Assembly (NCBI RefSeq): GCF_021026345.1
Contig: NZ_JAJNCZ010000002.1
Coordinates: forward strand, 1 to 64,000
Direction: 5' to 3'
Origin: Rhizobium sp. GN54
Lineage (GTDB): Bacteria; Pseudomonadota; Alphaproteobacteria; Rhizobiales; Rhizobiaceae
Length of the DNA stretch: 64,000 nt
Part shown: in pieces, positions 50,119-57,559 of the stretch
Position numbering within the stretch: the stretch's first letter is position 1
How the letters are laid out: every line of letters starts with the position of its first letter
The notes under the pieces: generated by a model
Databases searched by the model: none
What the model saw: only the letters and a program-made list of their open reading frames with translations
Told to the model about the DNA's origin: nothing
Position numbers and translations under genes: made by a program

Positions 50119-51120
50119 TCAGGACCGGGCGAACTCCAGAAGGTCGGCGTTCAACTGGTCCTTGTGGGTGTCGGTCAGGCCGTGCGGGGCGCCCGGATAG
50201 ACCTTCAGGATCGCCTGCGGCACCAGTTTCTTGGAAGCGCGGCCGGCGGCGTCGATCGGCACGATCTGGTCGTCCTCGCCGTGGATGATGATGGTCGGCA
50301 CGTCGAACTTCTTCAGGTCCTCGGTGAAGTCGGTCTGCGAGAAGGCGACGATGCTGTCATAGGTGTTCTTGTGGCCGCCCGTCATGCCCTGCAGCCAGAA
50401 GCTGTCGATCATGCCCTGCGAAGGGGTGGCGCCCGGCCGGTTGAAGCCGAAGAACGGACCCGAGGCGATGTCCCTGTAAAGCTGCGAGCGGTCCTTGAGG
50501 CTCGCCGCCTGCAGGCCGTCGAACACCTCCTTCGGCAGGCCGCCGGGGTTCTTGTCGGTCTTGACCATCAGCGGCGGCACCGCTGAGATCAGGCCAAGCT
50601 TCTTGACACGGCCCGTGCCGTGGCGGCCGATGTAGCGGGTGATCTCGCCGCCGCCGGTGGAGAAGCCGACCAGGAAGATGTCGTTCAGGTCCAGCTGTTC
50701 GATCACGTCGGCCAGGTCGTCGGCATAATGGTCCATGTCGTTGCCGTCCCAGGGCTGGCTGGAGCGGCCGTGACCGCGGCGGTCATGGGTGATGACGCGG
50801 AAGCCATTGCTGGCGAGGTGGAAGGCCTGCGCCTCCCAGCTGTCGGACGACAGCGGCCAGCCATGGGCGAGGACGACGACCGGGCCGTCCTTCGGGCCCC
50901 AGTCCTTGTAGTAGATCTCGACGCCGTCGCGGGTGATGATGGTGCTGCCCATGGTCCTTGCTCCTTCTGATTTCGTCCCGGTTGCGGCAGTGTCGGCTGC
51001 CTTTGCAGGAGACTGGATTGCGCCGATCGCGGCGGCGGTTGCGGCTGCCCCGAATGCGCCGGCGAGGATGTTGCGGCGGGAAACGGTGGCTGTTGCGGTG
51101 GTTGCGGTTGCCTTTGCCAT
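50119..51120 (-). CDS. Tat-exported alpha/beta hydrolase (chloroperoxidase/esterase-like)
   Basis: 333 residues from ATG 51120 (AAAGGAA upstream). A twin-arginine signal, [21 protein letters not shown], predicts folded export to the periplasm. The hydrolase part has [23 protein letters not shown], the nucleophile elbow VGFSTGGGE, acid HGEDDQIVP and histidine GAPHGL. The order equals cofactor-free haloperoxidase/arylesterase homologues. The metabolic substrate is unknown. Divergent from the GlxA-type regulator gene, whose start lies 118 bp away, so regulation by that protein is plausible. Confidence 0.9.
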   Translation of the reverse strand: MAKATATTATATVSRRNILAGAFGAAATAAAIGAIQSPAKAADTAATGTKSEGARTMGSTIITRDGVEIYYKDWGPKDGPVVVLAHGWPLSSDSWEAQAFHLASNGFRVITHDRRGHGRSSQPWDGNDMDHYADDLADVIEQLDLNDIFLVGFSTGGGEITRYIGRHGTGRVKKLGLISAVPPLMVKTDKNPGGLPKEVFDGLQAASLKDRSQLYRDIASGPFFGFNRPGATPSQGMIDSFWLQGMTGGHKNTYDSIVAFSQTDFTEDLKKFDVPTIIIHGEDDQIVPIDAAGRASKKLVPQAILKVYPGAPHGLTDTHKDQLNADLLEFARS

Positions 51121-51238
51121 AACTGCGTTCCTTTCAAGCAGGTCGTTGTTTTGTTTCAACTCTTGGCTTCCGTTCCGAAGCTGTGCTTGAATAGATACAA
51201 CCGCTCGCCGAACCGCTCGACCGGCAAAGCTGACAACG

Positions 51239-52279
51239 ATGGGGGCAGAATTGACAAACGTGACGGCCATGGACCCGGCCGAGATCGGCATCGTCGTGCA
51301 CGAGGAGGCGCTGATGTCGGCCGTCTACGGGCTGACCGACATGTTCAACGTGGCCAACCTGAAGAGCCGGGAACAGCACGAGACGAATGCGCCGCAGATC
51401 CGCGCCAGCCACTGGAAGCTCGGTCTGGACGGATCGGTGACGCGGGGCTTCGACAGCCATCCGGAACTGCCGCCAGGCCAGCTTTCGGCGTTGATCCTGC
51501 CGCCGACGCTGAAGATCGAGATGCAGGTGAAGCGGGACCTCTCGCAGATATCGGAGTGGCTGCGGCAGCGGCACGCCGAGGGGACCGTGATGAGCTCCGT
51601 CTGCGGCGGCGCCTACCTGCTGGCCGAATCCGGCCTGGTCGAGGGACGGGCGCTGACGACGCACTGGTCGCATGCCGAGCAGATCGCCCGGCGCTTTCCC
51701 CAGGTGCATGTCGATACCGACAAGCTGATGATCGACGAGGGCGACATCATCACCACCGGCGGCATGATGGCGTGGATCAACCTCGGGCTGAAGCTGGTCG
51801 ACCGCTTCATGGGCTCCACCGTGATGCTGGAGACGGCGCGCTTCATGGTGGTCGATCCGGGTGCGCGCGAGCAGAGCTACTACAGCGTGTTCGCCCCGCG
51901 CATGGACCATGGCGACCAGGTGATCCTGAAGATCCAGCACTGGCTGCATGGCGCGAACACCAAGGGCATCACTCTGCAGATGATGGCGGAGAAGGCGGGG
52001 CTCGGCGAGCGGACGTTCCTGCGCCGCTTCCACAAGGCGACCGGCATCAACCCGACCGAATATTCCCAGCGGCTCCGGATCGCGAAATCGCGCGAACTGC
52101 TCGAGCGCTCCTATCTCTCCATCGAGCAGGTGGCCTGGCAGAGCGGCTACGACGACAGCAACGCCTATCGCAAGATCTTCCGCAAGATCCTCGGGATCTC
52201 GCCGAGCGAGTACCGCATGCGGTTCTCCATCGCAGGCGGACAGCGTCCGCCTGGACCTGCGGAGACGGTTTCGGCCTGA
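51239..52279 (+). CDS. GlxA-type AraC-family transcriptional regulator
   Basis: 346 residues from ATG 51239; ATG 51269 is an alternative and no ribosome site decides. Residues 12-190 form a DJ-1/PfpI-like amidotransferase-fold sensor domain ([40 protein letters not shown] with the nucleophile-elbow cysteine). Residues 235-335 form an AraC DNA-binding domain ([26 protein letters not shown] and [29 protein letters not shown]). It likely controls the divergent Tat-exported hydrolase gene. Ligand unknown. Confidence 0.88.
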   Translation: MGAELTNVTAMDPAEIGIVVHEEALMSAVYGLTDMFNVANLKSREQHETNAPQIRASHWKLGLDGSVTRGFDSHPELPPGQLSALILPPTLKIEMQVKRDLSQISEWLRQRHAEGTVMSSVCGGAYLLAESGLVEGRALTTHWSHAEQIARRFPQVHVDTDKLMIDEGDIITTGGMMAWINLGLKLVDRFMGSTVMLETARFMVVDPGAREQSYYSVFAPRMDHGDQVILKIQHWLHGANTKGITLQMMAEKAGLGERTFLRRFHKATGINPTEYSQRLRIAKSRELLERSYLSIEQVAWQSGYDDSNAYRKIFRKILGISPSEYRMRFSIAGGQRPPGPAETVSA

Positions 52280-52307
52280 AGGGCGGGCAGGGCGTCAGGA
52301 AAGGGCT

Positions 52308-52988
52308 TTAGTGGGGAAGCTGTGAGGCCGCCGACATCAGTTCGTCTGCCTTCGGGATTGCGAACATGCTCGACCCGTCGCCCTCCACTTCGGTGAAGGA
52401 CCAGCGGACGATGCCGTCGCGGTCAAGCAGGAATTCTCCCACCAGTTGCCCGCCCGCCCGCTCGTCGGTCCTGTCGTCCTCGGGCGTCATCTCGTAGCCG
52501 TCGCGCCGGTTGAGGTAGGTCGAGGCGTCGAAGGGGTTCATCGGCCCGGGCAGTTCGCCGGGCATCTCCACGCGCATCGCCATCACCGTCGGGATCGAGA
52601 TCTTGTAGGGCCACTGGTCCTCGTCCTCGGTGTACTGCGCGTTGGGCAGGCCGAAGGCACGATGGGCGATGCTGTCGGGATCCGACGCGGCGATCACGCC
52701 GGGAAGCGGATGGTAGCGGAAATAGAGCCGTGCACGCTCTATCGGGGTGTTGACGACGGTCAGGCTGTCGATGCCCTTCTCGTGCAGCGACGAGGCGAGT
52801 TCGGCCGTGGCGGCAATGTGCCGGCGGCAGAAGGGACATTGCAGCCCGCGATAGAGCCCCACCAGCACTGCCGATTGTCCGCGGAAATCCTCGAGTGCGA
52901 CCTTGCCCCCGTGGTTGATCGCGTCGAGCACGACGTTGGGAGCGCGATCCCCCGGGCGAAGCGGCCGTTCCATTGCATGCTCTGCCAT
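52308..52988 (-). CDS. Peroxiredoxin-like (AhpC/TSA family) protein
   Basis: 226 residues from ATG 52988 (GAGGAG 7 bp upstream). The thioredoxin fold opens RPGDRAPNVVLDAINHGGKVALEDFRGQSAVLVGLYRGLQCPFCRRH in overlapping blocks; QCPFC (about residues 50-54) carries the redox-active cysteine pair. The rest (STYLNRRDGYEMTPEDDR, LLDRDGIVRWSFTE) is typical of AhpC/TSA-like proteins of unknown partner. It lies 18 bp downstream of the cyclase-ATPase gene on the same strand, so both are probably co-transcribed. Confidence 0.85.
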   Translation of the reverse strand: MAEHAMERPLRPGDRAPNVVLDAINHGGKVALEDFRGQSAVLVGLYRGLQCPFCRRHIAATAELASSLHEKGIDSLTVVNTPIERARLYFRYHPLPGVIAASDPDSIAHRAFGLPNAQYTEDEDQWPYKISIPTVMAMRVEMPGELPGPMNPFDASTYLNRRDGYEMTPEDDRTDERAGGQLVGEFLLDRDGIVRWSFTEVEGDGSSMFAIPKADELMSAASQLPH

Positions 52989-53006
52989 TGCTATGCTCCT
53001 CTCTGG

Positions 53007-56000
53007 CTAGTCGAGAAACGGCAGGACGATGAGCGCGTCAGGGTCGAGGCCGTGTCTGGCGCAGACCTGCCGCGCCAGCTCGAAATACCGTTCGGCCTCG
53101 CCCAATTCGTTGAGATCGAGGCAGAGCGTCGCCAGTCCATCATAGCACGGAAACAACAGCTGCGCCTCCGCGCTGTCGCGCGCGAGGTCCAGCGCCTCGA
53201 GGTAATGACCGCGGGCGGCTGCGGTCGCGCCGTGGCACTGGCGGATCTGGCCGAGGACCAGGAGCGGCACCGGCAGGTGGTCGCGCAGGCCGAGCGCACG
53301 GTCGATCGAAAGCGCTTCCTCGATCGCCGGCAGGCCCTCGCTCAGGCAGCGGTCGGTGAAGGTGCAATAGGCGACGGCGAGGTTGGTGAGCAGGCGGGCC
53401 TGGTGGCCGAGATCGCCGATCTGCTGCGCCATGTCGTAGCCGCGCCGGCAGACGTCGATCGCGCGGGCGGGATCGATGGTGGTGTAGAGCGCCCCGAGGT
53501 TCGTATAGCCACGGCAGGCGGTGTTGAGGTGGCTTGCGGCCAGCGAAATCTCGACGCTGCGTTCGACCATCTGCACGGCGTCGCGGGTCTGGCCGAGGCG
53601 GGCGAGGGCGACGCCCTTGGTGTTGAAGGCGCGAGCGATGGCGAGGGCGATCTCCGCCTTCTCCGCGGGGCCCGGATGCGAGGAGAGATGATTGGCGCAT
53701 TCCAGCGCCCGGTCGGCCCATAGCATTGCGCGCCTGTAGTCCCCGGCGCGGAAGGCAAGGTGGCCCTGGCGCTGCATCAGGTGGGCGAGCTCGATCGGTG
53801 CGTCGACGCCTTCGAGAAGGCCCGCCGCCTCGGCAAAGCAGGCGGTCGCCCGCTCGCGGTCGCCGGTATCGAAGGCGAGCTGCCCGAGCTTGCGCGTCAG
53901 GCGTGCCACCGTGGTCACCTCGCCCTTGTCGCGGGCTGCGGCCAGAAGCTCGTCGTAGAGGTGCCGCGCCTCCTCGCTCCGCCCGGTCGGGTGGCAGAGG
54001 TCGGCATAGCGCTCGCCCGGCGCCCGCCAGCCGTCGCCGCCTGCGGCCTCGGCGGCCGAAAGGGCGCGGGCATAGAGGCGCAGCGCATCGGCATTGGCGT
54101 TGGCCATGCGGGCGAGGTCGCCGGCGGCGGTGAGGTAGCGCACGCCCTTTTCCTTTTCGGGCGAGGCGGCAAAGTGATGGCCGAGCTCGATCAGCTGGTT
54201 CATGTGTTCCGGCGAAGGGCCATAGCGGCTCTCGAGCACGGCGCCGATCGCCCCGTGCAGCTCGGTGCGGCGGCGCAGCAGAAGGTTGTCGTAGAAAACC
54301 TCCTGCAGCAGCTTCTGGCGGAAGGCGTAGCGCGGTGCCGTCTGGGAGGGAATGTCCGCCAGTTCCTCGACGATGTCGGCCTCGCCGAGCTGGCGCAGGC
54401 TTGCGCTGATGTGGTGGACGCCACAGGGCAGCGCCTTCAGGAGTGCCAGGTCGAAGCTGTGGCCGATGACGGCCGCGACCTGGGCCAGACGCCGGGCATC
54501 GGCGGGGAGGCGATCGATGCGGGCCAGCATCATTGCCTGGATGCCGAGCGGCGTCCCGGTCTCGTCGGCTGACGTCGTCACCTCCCAGCCCGCGGCCTCC
54601 CGATGCAGCACGCCGGTCTCGATCAGCGTGCGCAGGATCTCCTCGATGAAGAACGGATTGCCCTCGGCCCGCTCGACGATGCGCTCGCGCAGCCCGTGGG
54701 GCAGGACATCGCCGCCCAGCGCCTGCTTAAGCAGGGCCTTTGCCTCCTCGAGCGCCAGCGGCCTGAGCCGCAGCATCGTCTGGCTGGCGCGGGCGGAACT
54801 CAGCATTTCCGTCTCGAAGCCGGGGCGATGGGTGACCAGGAGCATCAGCCGGCGGCTCTCGATCCGGTCCATGATGAAGCGCAGCGCGTCGATCGAGACG
54901 CTGTCGGCCCAGTGGAGGTCCTCGATCACCACCAGAAGCGGCGCCTGCTCCATCCGGCGCTCGAACAGCATCCGCATGGCATGGAAGATCTGCCGGCGCA
55001 GCTGGTCCGGCTCCAGGTGCCGCAGCGCCTCGTCCGGATCGCCGAAGCCGAGGAGGAACAGGAACAGGGGCTCCAGCCGCCCGATCTCCTCGCCGGAGAG
55101 GCCGAGCCCGTTCAGCCCGGCGAGCAGAAGCGGGCGGGTGTGCTCCAGACTGGCAGCCGGGTCGATCTGGTAGGCGCGGCGAAGGGCTGCCGCCAGCGTG
55201 CCGTAGGACGGTTCTCCGAGCGAGGAGCAGGCGGTCTGCCGGATGGTGATGTCCGGCTGCCCGGTGCGGACGCGATCGAGGAAGGTCTCGACCAGGCGGG
55301 TCTTGCCGATGCCGGCGTCGCCGGCGACGCGGACCAGCTGGGTCGCTCCGGCGCGGACGGACTCGAGGCAGCGCAGCAGGGCGGCAAGCTCGGCGTCGCG
55401 GCCGATCATGGCGATGTCGATGCCGAAGCTCGAAAGCCCGCGCGCCGGCGGCGGGGCGTCGAGGGACGCCTCCAGCCGGAACACCGGCGTCTCGCCGGCC
55501 TTGCCGCGCAGCGGCATGGTGCCGAGGGCTGCGAAGGTGAAGGCGTGCTGCGTCAGCCGGCAGGTGAGCGCGCCGACCAATATTTCGCCGGTGCCGGCCA
55601 TGGCCTGCAGGCGCTGGGCGGTGTTCACCGTGTCGCCGGTGACGGAATAGGACTTGCTGCCGCCCGCGCCCACCGCGCCGGCGACGACGGGACCGGTGTT
55701 GACGCCGATGTGCAACGCCAGCGGCTGGCCGAGGCGCGCCTGCCAGCGTTCGGCGATGCGCCCCATCCGCGCCCGCATGTCGAGGGCGGCCAGCAGCGCC
55801 CGCTCCGGGTCGCGCTCGTGGGCGACGGGCGCGCCGAACAGGGCCAGCAAGGCATCGCCGACGAACTTGTCGACAAAGCCGCCTTCGGCCGCGACGGCAG
55901 CGCTCAGTTCCTCGAAGATCTCGTTCTGCAGCGCCTGCAGCACTTCCGGATCGATCGTCTCGCCAAGCGTGGTGTAGCCACAGAGATCGGCGAAGAGGGC

Positions 56001-56282
56001 GGTGACAATGCGCCGGTCGGCCTCGGCTTCTGCATCCGGGCGAGGCGGGGGCTGGTCCTGCGCTGCCGGCCGGCGGGCAGGCTTGCCACCCTGGCGGCGG
56101 TCGGCGGGTGCCCCCGCATTCCGGGCCGCGGGGGCAAGGGCCGTCCCGCATTTGGGGCAGAAGGCATAGTCGGGCGGGCAGGCCTGGCCGCAGGAGGTGC
56201 ATCGCCTCTGCTGCGGCGCCCCGCATTTCGGGCAGAAGGCAAAGCCGCCCTCGACCTTGAAACCGCATGCCGGGCAATTCAT
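53007..56282 (-). CDS. Zinc-ribbon / class III adenylate cyclase / ATPase / TPR multidomain protein
   Basis: 1091 residues from ATG 56282. Residues 1-50 hold two CxxC...CxxC zinc ribbons (CPACGFKVEGGFAFCPKCG and CTSCGQACPPDYAFCPKCG). Residues about 88-270 form a class III nucleotide cyclase domain: TALFADLCGYTTLGE with a metal-binding Asp, FVDKFVGDALLALFG with the second Asp, and GVNTGPVVAGAVG, SVTGDTVNTAQRLQ. An AAA/NACHT-like ATPase follows at about 290-560 (Walker A VAGDAGIGKTRLV, Walker B-like LLVVIEDLHWAD). The remainder is TPR-like helical repeats. Such proteins link a cyclase with a STAND-type ATPase; the signal is unknown. Both catalytic aspartates are present, so cAMP synthesis is plausible. 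Confidence 0.9.
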   Translation of the reverse strand: MNCPACGFKVEGGFAFCPKCGAPQQRRCTSCGQACPPDYAFCPKCGTALAPAARNAGAPADRRQGGKPARRPAAQDQPPPRPDAEAEADRRIVTALFADLCGYTTLGETIDPEVLQALQNEIFEELSAAVAAEGGFVDKFVGDALLALFGAPVAHERDPERALLAALDMRARMGRIAERWQARLGQPLALHIGVNTGPVVAGAVGAGGSKSYSVTGDTVNTAQRLQAMAGTGEILVGALTCRLTQHAFTFAALGTMPLRGKAGETPVFRLEASLDAPPPARGLSSFGIDIAMIGRDAELAALLRCLESVRAGATQLVRVAGDAGIGKTRLVETFLDRVRTGQPDITIRQTACSSLGEPSYGTLAAALRRAYQIDPAASLEHTRPLLLAGLNGLGLSGEEIGRLEPLFLFLLGFGDPDEALRHLEPDQLRRQIFHAMRMLFERRMEQAPLLVVIEDLHWADSVSIDALRFIMDRIESRRLMLLVTHRPGFETEMLSSARASQTMLRLRPLALEEAKALLKQALGGDVLPHGLRERIVERAEGNPFFIEEILRTLIETGVLHREAAGWEVTTSADETGTPLGIQAMMLARIDRLPADARRLAQVAAVIGHSFDLALLKALPCGVHHISASLRQLGEADIVEELADIPSQTAPRYAFRQKLLQEVFYDNLLLRRRTELHGAIGAVLESRYGPSPEHMNQLIELGHHFAASPEKEKGVRYLTAAGDLARMANANADALRLYARALSAAEAAGGDGWRAPGERYADLCHPTGRSEEARHLYDELLAAARDKGEVTTVARLTRKLGQLAFDTGDRERATACFAEAAGLLEGVDAPIELAHLMQRQGHLAFRAGDYRRAMLWADRALECANHLSSHPGPAEKAEIALAIARAFNTKGVALARLGQTRDAVQMVERSVEISLAASHLNTACRGYTNLGALYTTIDPARAIDVCRRGYDMAQQIGDLGHQARLLTNLAVAYCTFTDRCLSEGLPAIEEALSIDRALGLRDHLPVPLLVLGQIRQCHGATAAARGHYLEALDLARDSAEAQLLFPCYDGLATLCLDLNELGEAERYFELARQVCARHGLDPDALIVLPFLD

Positions 56283-56390
56283 CGCACGCGCCCCGTCGCA
56301 ATGCCGGGACCGGTGATCCCGACAACCGGATCATGCGCCTGCGGGCGCGGCGTTGCAATTGCATCGGGCGGCTTTCGGGTCGTCCCGGCC

Positions 56391-57239
56391 TCAGTCTTTC
56401 AGGAGTGCCTGCAGCAGGCCGATGATGCGGCGGTGCTGGTGGGCGTGGCGGGTGCGGACGTTGACGGCGGCATGGACGGTCTGCGGGATCGGCTCGGCGT
56501 CCTGGACGCGGCTGACCGCGCCTGTCCGCGTCAGCCGCCGCGCATCCGGCGCCATGACGAAAGCGGAGCCGCCGAGCTTGGTCAGGAGTGCGATGATCGC
56601 CGTCGTCTCGCCGCTGGCGATCGGTGCTGTGGAAAGATGCGGCAGCGCCTGCCGGTGCAGGCGGTCGAAGGCCGGCGAATAGACCGCCTGGATATAGTCT
56701 TCCGGGCGCACGTCAGCGAGTGTCGTCACCTTGCTGGAGACGAGTTCGTAGTTCACCTCGCCGATGCGCTCGTAATGCAGGTCCGGGAGATGGTGGGGGG
56801 TGTAGAGGATCGCAAGGTCCAGGTCGCCGGCGGCGAGGTCGCCGTTCATCTGCTTGGAATAGTCGATTTCGAGATAGATCGAGGTGCCCGGCAGTTCCTT
56901 GCGGATGGCCGCCAGCCAGTCGCCGGCATAGTGGGCGGCGAGGTCGTGCTGCAGGCCGATGCGCATCGAGCGCTCGTAGGCGCCGGCGCTCTCCACCGCA
57001 CGCGCCGCCTCGCGCCACTGGTGCTGGATCGCCTTGGCGTGGTCGTGGAAGCGCAGGCCCGCAGCCGTCGGCTGGGTGCCGCCCTTGTTGCGGGCGAAAA
57101 GCGGCCGGCCCAGCACCGCCTCCAGCGCCTTCATCCGGTGTGAGACGGTGGATTGCGTCAGGTTCAGCCGCTCGGCGGTGCGGTTGAAGCTGCGGCTCTC
57201 CATCAGGTCGAGATAGGTCTCGATGAGTTCGATCTGCAT
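56391..57239 (-). CDS. LysR-family transcriptional regulator
   Basis: 282 residues from ATG 57239; an apparent N-terminal extension reads through the repeat element and is rejected. The winged helix (residues 1-62) is IELIETYLDLMESRSFNRTAERLNLTQSTVSHRMKALEAVLGRPLFAR in overlapping blocks. The substrate-binding domain follows from about residue 90 (SMRIGLQHDLAAHYAGDWLAAI). Shorter than most LysR proteins by some 15 residues. It is divergent from the demethylase operon at 57560 and probably regulates it through the T-N11-A palindromes at 57470-57538. A mobile-type repeat element sits directly upstream of its start. Confidence 0.88.
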   Translation of the reverse strand: MQIELIETYLDLMESRSFNRTAERLNLTQSTVSHRMKALEAVLGRPLFARNKGGTQPTAAGLRFHDHAKAIQHQWREAARAVESAGAYERSMRIGLQHDLAAHYAGDWLAAIRKELPGTSIYLEIDYSKQMNGDLAAGDLDLAILYTPHHLPDLHYERIGEVNYELVSSKVTTLADVRPEDYIQAVYSPAFDRLHRQALPHLSTAPIASGETTAIIALLTKLGGSAFVMAPDARRLTRTGAVSRVQDAEPIPQTVHAAVNVRTRHAHQHRRIIGLLQALLKD

Positions 57240-57269
57240 GGGTTGTGCCCGCGCCTTGCCCTGGAGTTT

Positions 57270-57430
57270 GCCCCTCATCCGCCTGCCGGCACCTTCTCCC
57301 CGCAGGCGGGGAGAAGGGACGCTGTCGCGACGCCTCGCCCGGCCATTGACGCTGCCTCGGGAAGCGGCCGCGCAACTTGCGGCCTTCTCCCCGTTCACGG
57401 GGAGAAGGTGCCGGCAGGCGGATGAGGGGC
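57270..57430. repeat. Mosaic palindromic element, complete copy with 33-bp perfect terminal inverted repeats
   Basis: 161 bp. The left end 57270-57302 begins GCCCCTCATCCGCCTGCCGG; the right end 57398-57430 is its exact reverse complement over all 33 bp. Two hairpins of about 11-12 bp are nested inside the ends: CCTTCTCCCCG...GGGGAGAAGG at 57292-57317 and 57383-57408. It encodes nothing. The related copies at 22074 and 24222 are less symmetrical and the one at 32002 is a remnant. The 320-bp gap between LysR and the demethylase genes is half filled by it. Confidence 0.92.
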
Positions 57431-57469
57431 ACGCCCCAAATTCGAAGTGAATTCCTAGCGCCGACACTA

Positions 57470-57484
57470 ATCGAATTCTTCGAT
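57470..57484. promoter_or_regulatory. Candidate LysR box 1
   Basis: ATCGAA-TTC-TTCGAT, perfect 6-bp arms. T57471 and A57483 give the T-N11-A core expected for LysR-type regulators. It lies between the divergent LysR and demethylase genes, 76 bp before the latter's start. Confidence 0.5.
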
Positions 57485-57517
57485 CAATAAAGCGGATTCT
57501 GGCCGCTTGCCGGGCGT

Positions 57518-57538
57518 CGATTTGGTTGCCACAAATCG
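57518..57538. promoter_or_regulatory. Candidate LysR box 2
   Basis: CGATTTG-GTTGCCA-CAAATCG, perfect 7-bp arms, also containing a T-N11-A spacing (57522-57534). It is 21 bp before the start codon of the first demethylase gene. LysR proteins usually bind two adjacent sites, so this may be the activation site next to box 1. Confidence 0.45.
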
Positions 57539-57559
57539 CTGGCAATCAAGGGGAAGAGA

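Noticed and set aside
57240-57545. N-terminal extension of the LysR protein to a start at 57545
   Set aside because: The extension translates the palindromic repeat element, while LysR homology begins exactly at ATG 57239.
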